DNA of 64,000 bases, taken from positions 62,001 through 126,000 of the forward strand of contig JAFREE010000037.1 of NCBI GenBank assembly GCA_019400425.1, written 5' to 3'. This document shows positions 21,238 to 33,166 of the stretch, in pieces (position 1 is the first letter of the stretch; every line of letters starts with the position of its first letter). The notes under the pieces were generated by a model. That model had not been told where the DNA came from, did not search any database, and saw nothing but the letters and a program-made list of their open reading frames with translations. This stretch comes from Hymenochaete sp. R1 (Eukaryota > Basidiomycota > Agaricomycetes > Hymenochaetales > Hymenochaetaceae). Position numbers and translations under genes: made by a program.

Positions 21238-22392
21238 ATGGAAGACCAACCTCGTTCGCATTCACGAGGCCGGGATCTCGTACGTTCGGTCTCTGCTTCT
21301 CGGATCTGGCATTTGGTCAGCCTTTCTCATCCGCTAAACGCACTTCACAGGTTTCAACAGGCAGAGGTGGGGTGGGCAATATGCATCGCTCACAGTCGGC
21401 ATCGAGGTCAAGGGGCGAGGTCACTCCAGACGAGATCGCTAAGAATATCCAGCGAGGCCGTGACCGTGCAACACATGTAGGCCGGGGAGGCCTTGGAAAC
21501 TTTCAGGATCCTAACCAACCTCGCTCAAATGGTGGGTTGCGCATTCCTTTTCCTTCTCGATCATTGAACCATTTCCTTGGACACTCGTCTTCCCCCTCTG
21601 TACAAGTTCGGCCATATCGGCCGATATAAACGAGCGTATGAGCAGGCACTTCAAAACTATATGCTCTGTTTTGGTGCCCTTTCCTTTCTTGGCCCTTCTG
21701 ATACATCCTTTAAATGGTACTCACACTCCTAATGCGTTGATAAAGGCGATTTCGTTGACCCGGGTTCGGAGAATCGGGAATTTGAAGTTCTTGAGCAACG
21801 AGCTGAGGAGGGCCCTCTTTACTATGTGAGTGTGTCGCAACGAACTTTAACTTGAAGCAGCCTTGCTCACCGCCATGTGTAGTCGACCGGACGCGGAGGT
21901 GCAGGAAACATATCGAAATCTCCTATTCGTTCCCGATCTCGGGATCCACACGAGGCTCTGGAGAGCGCTGCACACCGCATGCGTAATGTCCATTCGACTG
22001 GCAGGGGAGGAGCTGGAAATGTTATAGCTGATGGAGTCGTCGAAAAAGACGACCGCGCAAGCTACTTGCAGTCTCATAATCATCAAGAAGGTGTCCATTC
22101 CACTGGACGCGGTGGCCTCGCAAATCTCACTTCCGCCGCCTCCCCTCGGGTCGAATCTTCTCCTGCACGGCCCGAGGGTCCAGTGAGTACGGGTCGCGGA
22201 GGCGTGGGTAACATCACTGGAAGCCGAGAGCGGACGCGCAGTGGCTCAAGGGGAAGAGATTCCAGCCACGAGGAGGCTGCAGGAGAGTCTCATGTGAATT
22301 TCGGAAAGATGATGGATCGGATGAAAGAGAAGATGCATCACGAGAAGGGCGGCCATGGCGTGGCAGAAGAAGAATTTGTCCACGAGAAATAG
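21238..22392 (+). CDS. DUF3602 protein with STGRGGxGN repeats
   Basis: Exons 21238-21279, 21351-21531, 21746-21825 and 21883-22392 give 270 residues. The repeated motif (S/H)TGRGGxGN occurs five times (VSTGRGGVGNM, HVGRGGLGNF, YSTGRGGAGNI, HSTGRGGAGNV, VSTGRGGVGNI) plus HSTGRGGLANL. This is the diagnostic repeat of the fungal DUF3602 family, whose function is not established. The rest is low-complexity, Arg/Ser- and Glu-rich, ending GVAEEEFVHEK. The 214-base third intron is unusually long here and might hide another small exon. The exon starting GDFVDPGSENREF fits the acidic linker seen between repeats in this family. Confidence 0.85.
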
Positions 22393-23422
22393 TGTGTACA
22401 ATTAATGCCCAGCTCTCTTTCTTTGGTTTCGTCGATTTCTACATCATTACTGTACTTTATAAATCCCTTCTCGGTCTTTATGCAGTTTACGCGCAGCGAC
22501 GTCCGCGCATTTCGTGATAAGTATATGCATATATGCCATTCATTGTTTGATTTGATTTGATGTGTCATCCTTAACTGCAGCACCGCTCATTTTGTTTATA
22601 TTTAATGGAGTGCTCAGGAGGAGGTTATAGCTTGTACCAAGTTCTAACTCAATAGACATTGAATTTACCTTCCACGTAGGGCACTTGTTTCGTCGCGTTG
22701 GCTGTCCTCTTCTCCGGGGTCGGGTCTTGGTACTGGGTTACCAATGGGTAAAATGTCCTTTGATGGCTCAACTTATGAGTCTTTTTCAAGCTCGGACCGG
22801 TCAATGCTACAATGCGATTGCATTGACCGAACACCAAAGGTCATAGCTCTTAAAACTATCCAAGGTAAATTTGCAGAAATAGAACGGTCAAACGGCTGCC
22901 GGATCGGCAATCACTACATCGAACCACAGCAACGGAAAGTTTTTAAGTGTTCATGAAGTCTCCGTTGCTACGTTTCTGTGCTCGTTTTTGCACTGCATGC
23001 TGCTGGAAGGCAGCGAGCGCAGTCGATGTACTTGGACACCATATGCACAGCAATCGTGATAATCTGTGCACATTTCGGTAACATGTTGTTTGACATATCC
23101 ATGTTAACCGGCACTATGTGACGGTTGTTCTTCATTCGGCGTTGGGCGAGGAGAGAATGCAGAAGAGCATGGATGGTTGCTTACGACCGGCTGCCACCGC
23201 CAAGCCAAGACTTATAAAGGCAGCGTAGTCAGTCAACCACTTGATTCTATTTCCGCGTTTTCACCTTCGTCTTTCTCTACGTCTCTTTCTGGCCCTTATA
23301 TTTTTTTCCCCTCTATCTTACTTTCGGCTGGACCGACTTTTCAAACTTCGTTGAACGAGGAAAGAAAACGATTTGAGCTGTACGGAAGGACGCAGGCGAT
23401 TTCTCTCGGTTAAGGTCGTAAC
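22393..23422. other. Intergenic; promoter of the next membrane protein
   Basis: Contains TATAAA at 23213-23218 and a CT-rich leader (about 23240-23330). A 70-codon plus-strand frame at 22744-22956 and its minus-strand counterpart show no family signal. No gene called. Confidence 0.4.
23213..23218 (+). promoter_or_regulatory. TATA box (TATAAA)
   Basis: Lies about 205 bases upstream of the ATG at 23423, followed by a pyrimidine-rich leader. Confidence 0.45.
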
Positions 23423-26068
23423 ATGCGAGCCAAACACGTCCTAAACAAACTCAAGCCCAGACTTATTGTAAGTCAAGCTTTTCCAAGTCTCATAGGATTA
23501 TTCTGACGCTCAACATCCGGCAGTACGAGCGCATTGCTCTCACCAAGTTCACTTTCGCATTCGTAATCGTCGCTCTCCTCAGCTGCTTCGTTCAGATTGG
23601 GCTTCAGTCTGCGGCTCTATCGTATAATGCCAAGGCTTCCGATTACGTGTCTGGTATCCTAGCTTCCGCCAATGCGACGAAGGCCTTCGCATTCATTCAG
23701 GACGGTGTCCTCTTCACTTGTTCTCGCGTCCCCAAAAGTGGAAATCCGTACGATGCAGCGTGCTATGCACTTGCAGGTCCTGGTGTCAGCATTCCAGACT
23801 CGGAAAATACCACCAGCCCTGTGGTCAGTGACAGTGATGACGACGACGACGACGACGATGATGATGACAACGACAATGACGACGAGAAGCGCAGGGATAC
23901 GCCGTCGAGAGATGATAAGGATAAGAGGGATGATGAGGAAGATGTCGACGAAGACGACGACAATTCCAAGGACGCTGGCCCGGGCGATGATCGTTCGGCG
24001 GGTATGGATAGAATGGCTCTCTCTGGACCATCGGTGTCTGTCAAAGGGTTGAATACGTCGGATCCAAATCAACTCATAGAAATCTCCCCTCGATGTCTAA
24101 AAGCGCTTAGTTGGCCTGCGGTTGTGTACGGTGGCTTCACTTTGTAATCAGGCGTTGACAATGACTTCTTACTACCTATTCCTCAGATTACACGACGCGC
24201 AGAGAGAGGATATCGCATTCCTCGTCTTTCAGTTGTGGCTACTCAGCATCTCTATCGTAACAGTGAGTGGACGTACATTATCAGGTGCAATTATTTTTCG
24301 TACTCATTCCCATTATAGGTTCTCAACGAATCAATTCCTCATATGTCTGTTCGTTGCTATGTTCAACTACCGCAAACTGACACGTAGAAAATAGGCTGTC
24401 CGCGCTAGTGACACATGGATTGGCTACTGCATGGAGTGCATTCCAAATCTCGCGCACTGGCCACTACATGTTCACCTTTGAGGCGCTTGTCGTTCGTGAT
24501 GCATGCAATGGTGTTGATATCATTGAGGGTTTCTGGCATGAGCGTCTCGGAATCTTTGTAAGCAGTCTGCGTTAGCGTTAGCAATCTGAAAGGCATTTCT
24601 AATTATTCTTCGATAGATTCCAATTTTAGTCATCAACGCACTTTCGCTGCTCTTTTCTGTAGCAATTGCTATGAAGCTCTTCAGAGTAAGGCATCAACAT
24701 TTCGTCATTTTCCAGTCATTCACAATTACGCTAGGTCTATGCCAGCCAGTCGTTCAAGCGAGTTGGCTTATCAAAGGAGATGAACCTTCGCTATATCGTA
24801 TGTGCAGCCCTTTCGCCCATTACTTATAAAGGCTCAGTGCTCTCTACCCCAGTGTGTCTTGCTCTTCTCCGTTTCGCTTCAGATCTCCGCTTTCTTCACT
24901 ATTGCAGGCTCTGCAATGTGGGTTGATACGATATGCAACAGTCGCTTCGACAACTCTCTCGCGTACCGTGTTATCTTTATCCTAGTGATTATTGTGGAGA
25001 TTCCGTGGGTCGCAATGGTGAGTGATTAGACACTTGATTGTCATAGCTGAGGAATGCCGACTTTTCTGTATCAGGGTTGGATTGCCATCAGAAAAGAACA
25101 TCATGCTTGGTCTTTGGCTTTCCTCGTATCTGGACTTGCAATAGTTGCAGCTTGGTCTTCAATGTTTGCTAGCATTTTGTATCAATGGACCTTCCAAAAC
25201 TTCCCGTTCTTTGCGACAGTCACCGTCACCGCCTTCATCGTCCTCGTCATTACTGTAGCCCTTGGAATTATTTGCCGGTTGAACTTTGGTCACGGTTTGC
25301 CCAAATATCGTACGTTCTTTTCGTCTATTACGGCACTGTATACTCATGGAGTCTGCAGTCACAACAGAGGAAGTCTTTGACGACTCCAAGTTCATTCCCG
25401 TGGAAATCCCCAAATCTGAAAACCGACGATCGCGACTCCTTTCCGTATTTTTCCCGGACAAGCGTGCGAGCACCCTTGCAAAGAAGACGGCGTCTGAAAA
25501 CAATGTGTTCGACATTAAGGCTGCGGAGAAGTCCCGTACCACGGTGGAAGATGGTCAATATATGTACACCACCACTGGACTGAAGAAGACGAATCTGATG
25601 CCCGAGGTACAGACACCAACTGCACCAGCGTCGCTATTCAGACAGGCTCGAGGCAAATTATCAAGACATTTATCCACGTTCACTACGTCAAGTACGGCAA
25701 CTGATCTTGAGAAAGGTATTGATGATCAAACGCAACAAGTGTCTCAAGCCCCCATACCGCCTTTGCCGACCATGTCCAGACTTGCCCCTGGTTCTGTTGG
25801 CTCTCCGGCCATGAGGTCCAACCGACTTTCCCGACTTTCCCGTGAACTCCCAGCTATCAACGTCATTCCGGCCTCTGTTCCGAAGGGCGTTATGATCGAA
25901 CAAGGGGATACTCACGTTCGATCAGCATCGGAAGAAAGCGTCGCGGCTCATAATTACAGACCAAGCCTACCTTTAGGCGAGTCACCCAACAGACGTTTGG
26001 TACAGGCTGGTAGGACAGCGGGGCGTGTCGGGCTCCCGGGAAACCCTCGACCTTTTCGCAGGGCTTGA
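23423..26068 (+). CDS. Multi-transmembrane protein of an unnamed agaricomycete family (paralogue B)
   Basis: Ten exons give 717 residues: 23423-23467, 23524-24125, 24187-24262, 24319-24344, 24395-24557, 24617-24685, 24735-24797, 24853-25017, 25075-25309, 25359-26068. It shares landmarks and several exon lengths and phases with 16211-18397 (26, 63 and 235 bases). It starts MRAKHVLNKLKPRLI; the first helix is TFAFVIVALLSCFVQIGL. The loop after it (about residues 60-160) carries an Asp-rich run (twelve Asp in fourteen residues) and DDKDKRDDEEDVDEDDDN, absent from paralogue A. About seven helices, then a 230-residue disordered tail. The acidic loop lies between helix 1 and 2, so it is probably extracellular or lumenal. 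Function unknown. The donor GTCTGT after 24344 is weak. Confidence 0.78.
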
Positions 26069-26505
26069 ATGGCTTGGCGTTTAACCTATTTGTGCCTTTC
26101 GTAGACATGTGGAATAATAGGAGGGAAAGCTGGTCTTTTTCTCAACCTCACCTTCGCATTCGTATTAATTGCATGTCCTTTACTTATCCTCCGCTCATTT
26201 ACAACACTTCACTTATCACAACTGTATGATTACCTGGCCAGTCGCTACATCTAGTATGCTCATTTTGGGATCTTGGGATGTAATTTTAGTTTACATTTTC
26301 ATTTTACAAAAAAAAAACCCCGCGTAAACAAATGACCAAATAACCAAAAAGAGGCACGCGTTTCATTCACGTGCTACGAGAGCAGGCGGACATCTTCAAG
26401 TTACTGCTCTGTGGTACGTAGATCATAACTTGAAGTGTCAGGGTATCTACCGACGGTTGTAACTTCACGCCATTACATCAATATTGCACCGCGGGTGAAC
26501 TCGCT
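26069..26505. other. Intergenic
   Basis: 3' region of paralogue B and promoter of TRAPPC11. A nine-base A run lies near 26310. No gene. Confidence 0.4.
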
Positions 26506-29500
26506 ATGAACTCGTATCCAGCTGAGCTATTGGTGCAACTTGCGCCTGTCATGTTTGTGGCTGGTTTGACGCCTCGAACTTCACAGACCACTCAAAGCCC
26601 TCATACACCTACTGAACCTATTCCCACTCCGACCGAAGCTGGGCAACCAAATGAACAGCTTCAGACAGCAAGGAATACGTCAAGGCGCAGAGATACGGTT
26701 GATCAGTTTGACTCGCTAGCACGACGCCTTCGTGACGTCCTTACCACTCAAAGGAAGCCTGCGATTTGGGAACCAGAGGTATCGAGAAAGAGCAAGAGCT
26801 TCCATGTCGTATTTGTCGATGAGGTATGCTCCTTCTCCTCAGAATTCTGCTCCCTTCATATAGTTGATATGATTATATGCGTGAAGATAGTCCAATTCCC
26901 GCCTCGCAAAGTTCCCGTTCCGCGGAGCACCGCAGACACGACATCTTCTCAGAGCCCTCGCTCCCCGCTTTCGCCCTCACATCCGTCATCTCCCTTATTC
27001 CCGGATGGTCTCATAGCACCAATATGGATACGAAAACATACAACCCTCGTCCCGTCTGTTTTCGTGCTTTTTCTTCGCCTTTTCGAGAATCCAATACCTT
27101 TATCTACCCCTCGTTCACCCCTGGAGCCTCAGCATCCAGAACGACAGCGCGAGCTCGAGGAACGAGAAAAAGAGGACAGAAAACACGACGAAAAGCTTTC
27201 TCAGAAGATAGCGGATCGAAAGAAAAGTACAAATGAGCGTAATATGAAGTTAACTGTCGTCTTGTTAGCAAGCCGTCACATGCTAGATGATCCAGCTCTC
27301 GATGCGCGATTGACGTTCATTCGACGGTCCAGTGGATTGGATTCGAGAGCTGCCCTGTTTGTACTCAGCCCAGTGTCTCAAGCGGAGTTGAGTGAGTTTG
27401 TGAAGAGGTATGTCGTGGATTCATCGCAAAATACTCCGAAACTAACAGACCTACGATAGTATACAACAGGCTCTCTTTGACCCTGCCATTGAGTACTATA
27501 CCTCTCATGCCAAACGTGTTCGGCGAAAACGCAATCGCCATACACAATCATCAAATATTCCGCACTCTATAAGTGGGAAGAATGGCCCACGTGTGCTCCC
27601 TCTCCGACCCGAAGGCTGGACAGTCCGCTATGAATATAAGATGGCTTGCTTCGCCGAATTTCGAGGAGAGGAAGAAGTTGCCTTGAAGTGAGTTCCAAGC
27701 CTTTTGAAGGTTTGAAACCGTTTGACAGGCTCTATGAGACACTATCAAGACGCATACACGACGCTTATCGGTATGTTTAACTCAGCTGCAATGCTTGCCC
27801 CCCGTACAAAACGATGGGCAGAGGCAAAGGTTCTGGCCGATTCAATCAATATTAAAGTAAGAGGGCCAATACTGGTTTACTTCTCCTAAATAACGATCGT
27901 TTCAGATCTGTAAACTGTTTTTGTATAACCAAGAGCATTCCCTTGCACTATCACAGTTCAACACTCATGTGCGACGATTTTCGGATTTATCGACTCGCGC
28001 TTGGGCCATTGGCGAAGAAACTTTTGAATATTGGAGTTGGATAGCACGCCAGTGAGTTGAGTTCAACTAAAAAACATAAGTCATTCACGTGCTTGTCAGA
28101 TACCGAGTTCTCGCCGAGTTGCTCGAGCAAGGAACGCACTTTTCTTTGATCATACCGGAGTATCTACCTGCGGGCCCTCCTGGGCCAGCCTTACCTGGGC
28201 AGTCGCAGCAGGAACTGGAGACCATGCAATCATTTGGTCTTAATCCAAGTGTCGCGCTTATGCATTCCGGATTCTACTACTATGTGGCAGCCGAATGTAC
28301 TACGAGGCGAAGATCTTGTTTCCTCAAAGCTCTCGAAGAACGAGTAAGCGAAGCGTCAGCGATACACATTTTGTTTATCTGATTTACGGAATTACAGGTA
28401 CAAGATGCACCCGGCTTTCAAAACGAGACAAAGGTTGATCACCTTGCTAGCATACTTGAGGTCGGTTTCCCCGCTTCGATCCCGCTTCGATCATGTTGGA
28501 AACTTCTTCGGTTTAGCTGTATACCAAAGCATACGAATCCTTCAAAAAACACGGCGAGAAACAATCCACTTCTCCAGATGGCTTGCCCGGTCGTTTCACG
28601 CTATGGATCGCTAACCATATAGCACGAACTTACTTTGACTCAGGGAAGTACGATATGGCCGTGAGGTATGCTGTGTTCGACTCCCAATGCATCAAACTGA
28701 CCTTGCGCAGGTTTTTTGAGCGCATATCGCCTACATACAATCTCGAAAAATGGGGTCTCGTGTCTCGGACGCTTCTCAAGACCTGGTACGCATGTTCGCA
28801 GCAACTTGGCAACGTGGATATGAGTGTGCGTCTTCTCCTGCAACTCATAACAAAAGCACCGGGTGCGTATCTGGAACGTTTGGTCTTAGTCAAGTTCGCT
28901 AAATCTGCTTTGTGGTCAGCATCAGCTGAAAGTGAAGAAGGTGGCACTCAAGTCGAAGATTTGTATGCCATATTGAAGGTGAAGACCTTATGTTGCCTGA
29001 TGATCAGATGAGTAATCTTGACATAGAGTACTGTTCCTTCCTCGGATGAGCCAATAGTGATCGACATGACAAACGCAGCCCTGTGTACGTGCATCTAATA
29101 GATACCTGGTAGCTTTTGCTGACTATGACATTAGTTGACTCATCTGTCGTTTTTTGGAGTCACGAAATTAAGCCTCAAGAAAGTGTCGTCTTTCAAGCTT
29201 GCATTTCGGTCCCCGAATATTTGGACCTATCGAAGCTTCCAGTCAAAGCTTTGACTTTGACATTAGGTGACAATAGCGGAAGCATCTTCATAGACCATGA
29301 CCCAAAGAATGAGGAAAGTGACGGGGCGGAGAATAATGACCTTCAATACATTGAATTTGGGCACCTCTCAATTCCAGAGGCCAGTAGAGGGCATACAAGA
29401 AGTCAGATACACTGGAAGACAGGATCAACGATCGTTGTCTGTGGGAGCATCCAATCTGACTCAGTACGCGAACTCAAGGTACATTTTCTGGTTGATCTTT

Positions 29501-31323
29501 TGTTGATATGTTGAGTTGAAATCTGCTCATCAGTTGTCGAAAGCTGAGATACAGATCAAGGAGGGTGCTTGGGACATTCGCCTGCCATTTAGTCTCTCCC
29601 GATTACCTCAAAATGCAACCGAAAGCCCGAAATGGTATCTGAGAAGTGCGGATGGATTGATTAAATCAGTGCCAATCCGAAGGAAAAATGCATCGTTATG
29701 CTTGTGAGTGTGGTTCGCTGGGTTAGCTCGATCTGCTCACATCTGCTATGTTCTTTCAGCGTGAGGCACCGATTACATCAGATAACTATTGGTTTCTCTC
29801 ATCAAGTACCAGCCTATGTAGACGAACCTTATTCAATATCTGTTGACGTGACCAACAAAGACGAGAAAGATTTGAACTTCACTCTAGACGCTCTTCTTCA
29901 ACCTGGTGAAGATAACGCAGGTTTGTCGTTTGCGATCAGGTTTGGTTTGAAGCTGAGAGTTTGTGATATTTGTAGCTAATCATATCGAGGTCGATGGTCA
30001 GCACTCAACAGGTTTGATAAAGGGTGTCAATCTTGGTACACTGAGTCCCGGTATGATGACGTGCAAGTCTTTGCTTCTGGTGGCTTCAGGTCCGGTGGGT
30101 GATCGTATGATCGACTTTTCCATTCAGTCCTGCTCGCTTCAGAATGACGATCAGGATCACGGAGATGAAGCGACGCCGTCCGAGCAAGATAAATGCGAGT
30201 TATTACAGACCCTCATCATTCCTACTGCTGCACCATTTAATGTGAGGCACGAAGTTACGTATTCGCGCCGAGAAACCCTTCAATATGAAGGTGTCTCTAA
30301 AATGCACGGATTAAACTTTTGGGATAGCCATGAAAGCTGTAATGCTGTTGTTACGACAACATTGGAATGTACTGACTGCTTCGGCGCGGGTAACATCACA
30401 TTAAACAGGATAGAATTGTCTTCCAAAGTAAGTTCCGGTACCACACTGGATTCCTGGAGATAACATAGGTACCCCGCAGAAGTCGCCTGGAGCGGAGATT
30501 GTACACTGCTCTCTGGACAATGAAGACTTTCCTCTAGGTATTTGATTTGGTACAAAAGATGCAGTGCAAAAGTTAATCTTGCATTTCTAGACCTCTACCC
30601 TGGAGATCAATTTTCCGTCGTCTGTGAACTGATTCTGATTACTCCTGACTATTTCTCACCGGATACCGAATCAATACTGGAGAGTCCGGGCGAGATTTCC
30701 GTAGAGTGGAGAAGGTCTGTATACTGTACTTGGTCATGGGGTCGCACGCTGACTCGTACTATTACAGAACGAGCAGCGAGACAACTGAACGAAGAAATGC
30801 GAGAACCTCATATGACCTCCCACCAATGAAGCCACCGGCTGAACGCGTGATCGCTCTGCTCAACGCTCCGACGGTAGTTACTTTGCACCAACCCTTCCTC
30901 GTCGAACTCATCATTCGAAATCAACATCCTACCCGGGCTATTTTCCCTAAGGTTCAACTGGACCTCGGTCCCAGTGAGAATTTCGTGATGGCGGGCATCC
31001 GAAATGGGCGGTTACCAACCCTCATCTCAGGCGCAGAAGAAAAGGTCGTTTGGCAAGTCATCGCATTGGAGTGTGGGCCCTCCGTACCTCTGCCGACGAT
31101 TAAGGTGATAGACAGCAGGCGGTCACAAGAAATTGCTGAAAGCCAGGCTCTGGATGTGCCTTTAGGAGAAGGTAGAGATGAGATCAGGATAGTTGATTCT
31201 CGCGTAGATAGGAGGAATGACGATAGTAATCGCGCTGCGTTAGAGGTTGAGAGAGGGGGTAATGCGTTGGGGGAAGTTGTACCTGTTCTTGAAAAGTTCT
31301 GTATTACAGTGTCTCCTGAGTGA
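26506..31323 (+). CDS. TRAPPC11: TRAPP complex subunit TRAPPC11 (foie gras/Gryzun domains)
   Basis: Many exons, from 26506-26823 and 26887-27407 to a last exon ending 31323. The start MNSYPAELLVQLAPVMFVAGL is the conserved N-terminus of TRAPPC11. Later come RPEGWTVRYEYKMACFAEFR and HYQDAYTTLIGMF, then APRTKRWAEAKVLADSINIK and FDPAIEYY of the foie gras helical domain (about residues 300-600). Beta-rich Gryzun-type segments follow (VPAYVDEPYSISVDVTNK; ALLNAPTVVTLHQPFLVEL), ending EKFCITVSPE. TRAPPC11 belongs to TRAPPIII and acts in ER-Golgi traffic and autophagy. A 40-residue Pro/Ser-rich linker plus the charged stretch PERQRELEEREKEDRKHDEK lie near the N-terminus. Internal exon ends between 28.0 and 30.7 kb are approximate; the overall span and identity are firm. 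Confidence 0.9.
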
Positions 31324-33100
31324 TTATTTCTTTATTTTGCACTAATTCGACTTCGAATAGTGCGGCGAAGTCTGCAAAATTAGTACCAGTGTTCTCAGTC
31401 TCAGTCTTGGTGTGCGTGCAGAAAGATAGATGGATGTCCGCGCTCTGTAAGACATTACGTAAGACTCTCTTTTTGTTCTCGCCCAAAAAGTGCCTCTCCA
31501 TTCTTCGTAGTCAAGTCCCTCGTATATTATGCTGGCCCTCTCCCTCTCCTCTCAGTAGGACCAGTTGACGGTCGTCATTTCCCTCTCAAAGTTCAAGGAC
31601 TCTGTTGCAGTTGCATTGCGTTATTCACCGCTTGTGAGCAAACCTCAAAGTTCAACAAACTGCAAGTTACTATCGCTACCTGAAGCAACATTCTTGTATC
31701 AGGCACAGCACTTTCCGAATCTACCGAAAAGGACAAGGGGTTGAATCCCTCTTTTCCTCTTGCTTTACAAGGCCGACGGATAGCATTTGTATCTGCAGAG
31801 CTTCTGTGGATAGCTACCCAACTCCCCTCTTTCACTCACACAAGCCCGGGCCTCAAATCTCCATTGGTGAGAAGAATTTACGAATTTGACGGTTTCCGCA
31901 GCTAAATGAAGACACAGAGTGGTGTTGTCGGTAGGAACAGCTGGAGCGACTCGATTTAGTCGTCATGCCGAGTGTCCTTTGGCCCGAAACTGGAACTCCT
32001 TTCAAGATGTTCGACCCCAGCTATTCACAGCCAACTCCCTAAACACTGCTGTTGATAGATGCAACGAGAAGTACGGAGTCTTAATCTAGGCGTTGCTGCC
32101 AGGATACTTGATAGTCGATGTCTTCTGGCGTGTATTGGAGAGCCCCACTTTTCAAATGTACCTTGCGGAGATCATCTTTTGAAGAAGACGATCTGGGGCG
32201 AACTTTTCAAAAATTGCTTCGCCTTCAGAAGTTCGATCTCACTAAAGGGAGCGTTGGAATCGGTTTAGAACTCTTATCGACATCGGAGGTTAGTAAGATC
32301 CATCTTTTCTCATTTCAGCCAATCTTAGCTCATGCCATCATCAAAATCTTGCAGCACGCGTACCTTTCATGTCATGCCGCGAGGTTGTGACAACTTAGTT
32401 CATAGGCTTCCGTCGAAAAGGAGTGGCATGAATCTCCATCAAACAAGCTTGTCAACAAAGATTTGTTGGCGGGTGTTCACGACTGATGTTATGCATGTGC
32501 GTCGAACCCAATGCCAAACAGGTATGAATCTCAGGATAGCCCAACGATGGAGCTTGAGACAGATGCGTGCTATCCATCTGTCCTGAATCGAGGCTGTATG
32601 CGTGCTGTCCTATGCCATGGATGATCTCTTTCCAACCCTCGTGTTTTTGGAGCCCGAGACATATATGGCACTCAAAAATGGGTCGATTGATTCCTCGTTC
32701 ATGCACACCTCTGGCATCAACTCGTTTTGAAGGTTCTATATGCGGCGTCGTCTTTGGGATTATTGCTGAAGTGATCTTGACGGCGGCGCGTGTTGTCCCT
32801 TCGTCGTCGGGCAATGCCTTCCTCTTTGGGCTGAAAGACGCCCTTACGAAGATTAAGCGAGAGAACGCGAGCCCAGGTCGACGACGCGTTCTCAGGGTCT
32901 TTTCATCAATGACGGATTTTGAAACGAACGTCTGTCGGAGGCTCAAAGAGTCGACCATTTTGGGATACCCATATATGGTAACTGTTTTTCTCTTAATTTT
33001 GGAATTCGACCTGGATATCCGTTGCCCTACTCGCTACATCCGCCTTATAAAACAAGCACTGGCTCGCTTCTTCGATTTGCTCTCTTAAAAATCGTCTGTC
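31324..33100 (+). other. Unresolved coding island
   Basis: Several plus-strand segments read like real protein but I could not join them. Near 31685-31865: ALSESTEKDKGLNPSFPLAL and LLWIATQLPSF, followed by a GTGAGA donor. At 32118-32288: SSFEEDDLGRTFQKLLRLQK and TKGSVGIGLELLSTSE, which splices cleanly (GTTAGT..ATAG) to 32406-32486, ASVEKEWHESPSNKLVNKD, ending at TGA. Near 32525-32620: YESQDSPTM and ELETDACYPSVLN. Near 32700-32960: a 173-codon frame with GSICGVVFGIIAEVILTAA. It may be one multi-exon gene, two small genes or a decayed gene. No family recognised. Confidence 0.3.
33046..33052 (+). promoter_or_regulatory. TATA box (TATAAAA)
   Basis: Lies 121 bases upstream of the ATG of the secreted repeat-peptide gene, with a CT-rich leader between, as expected for a strongly expressed secreted protein. 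Confidence 0.5.
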
Positions 33101-33166
33101 ATTGTAAAGCTTTCGCGCAAAGTTCTTCGTCCTTTTGTGCTACCTACTCTCCCCGTAAAATTTACC

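Noticed and set aside
23659..24072. Minus-strand frames with long Ser, Val or Ile runs
   Set aside because: Antisense of the poly-Asp tract in paralogue B.
32452..32958. 168-codon minus-strand frame
   Set aside because: Overlaps plus-strand segments with better coding character; no family motif.
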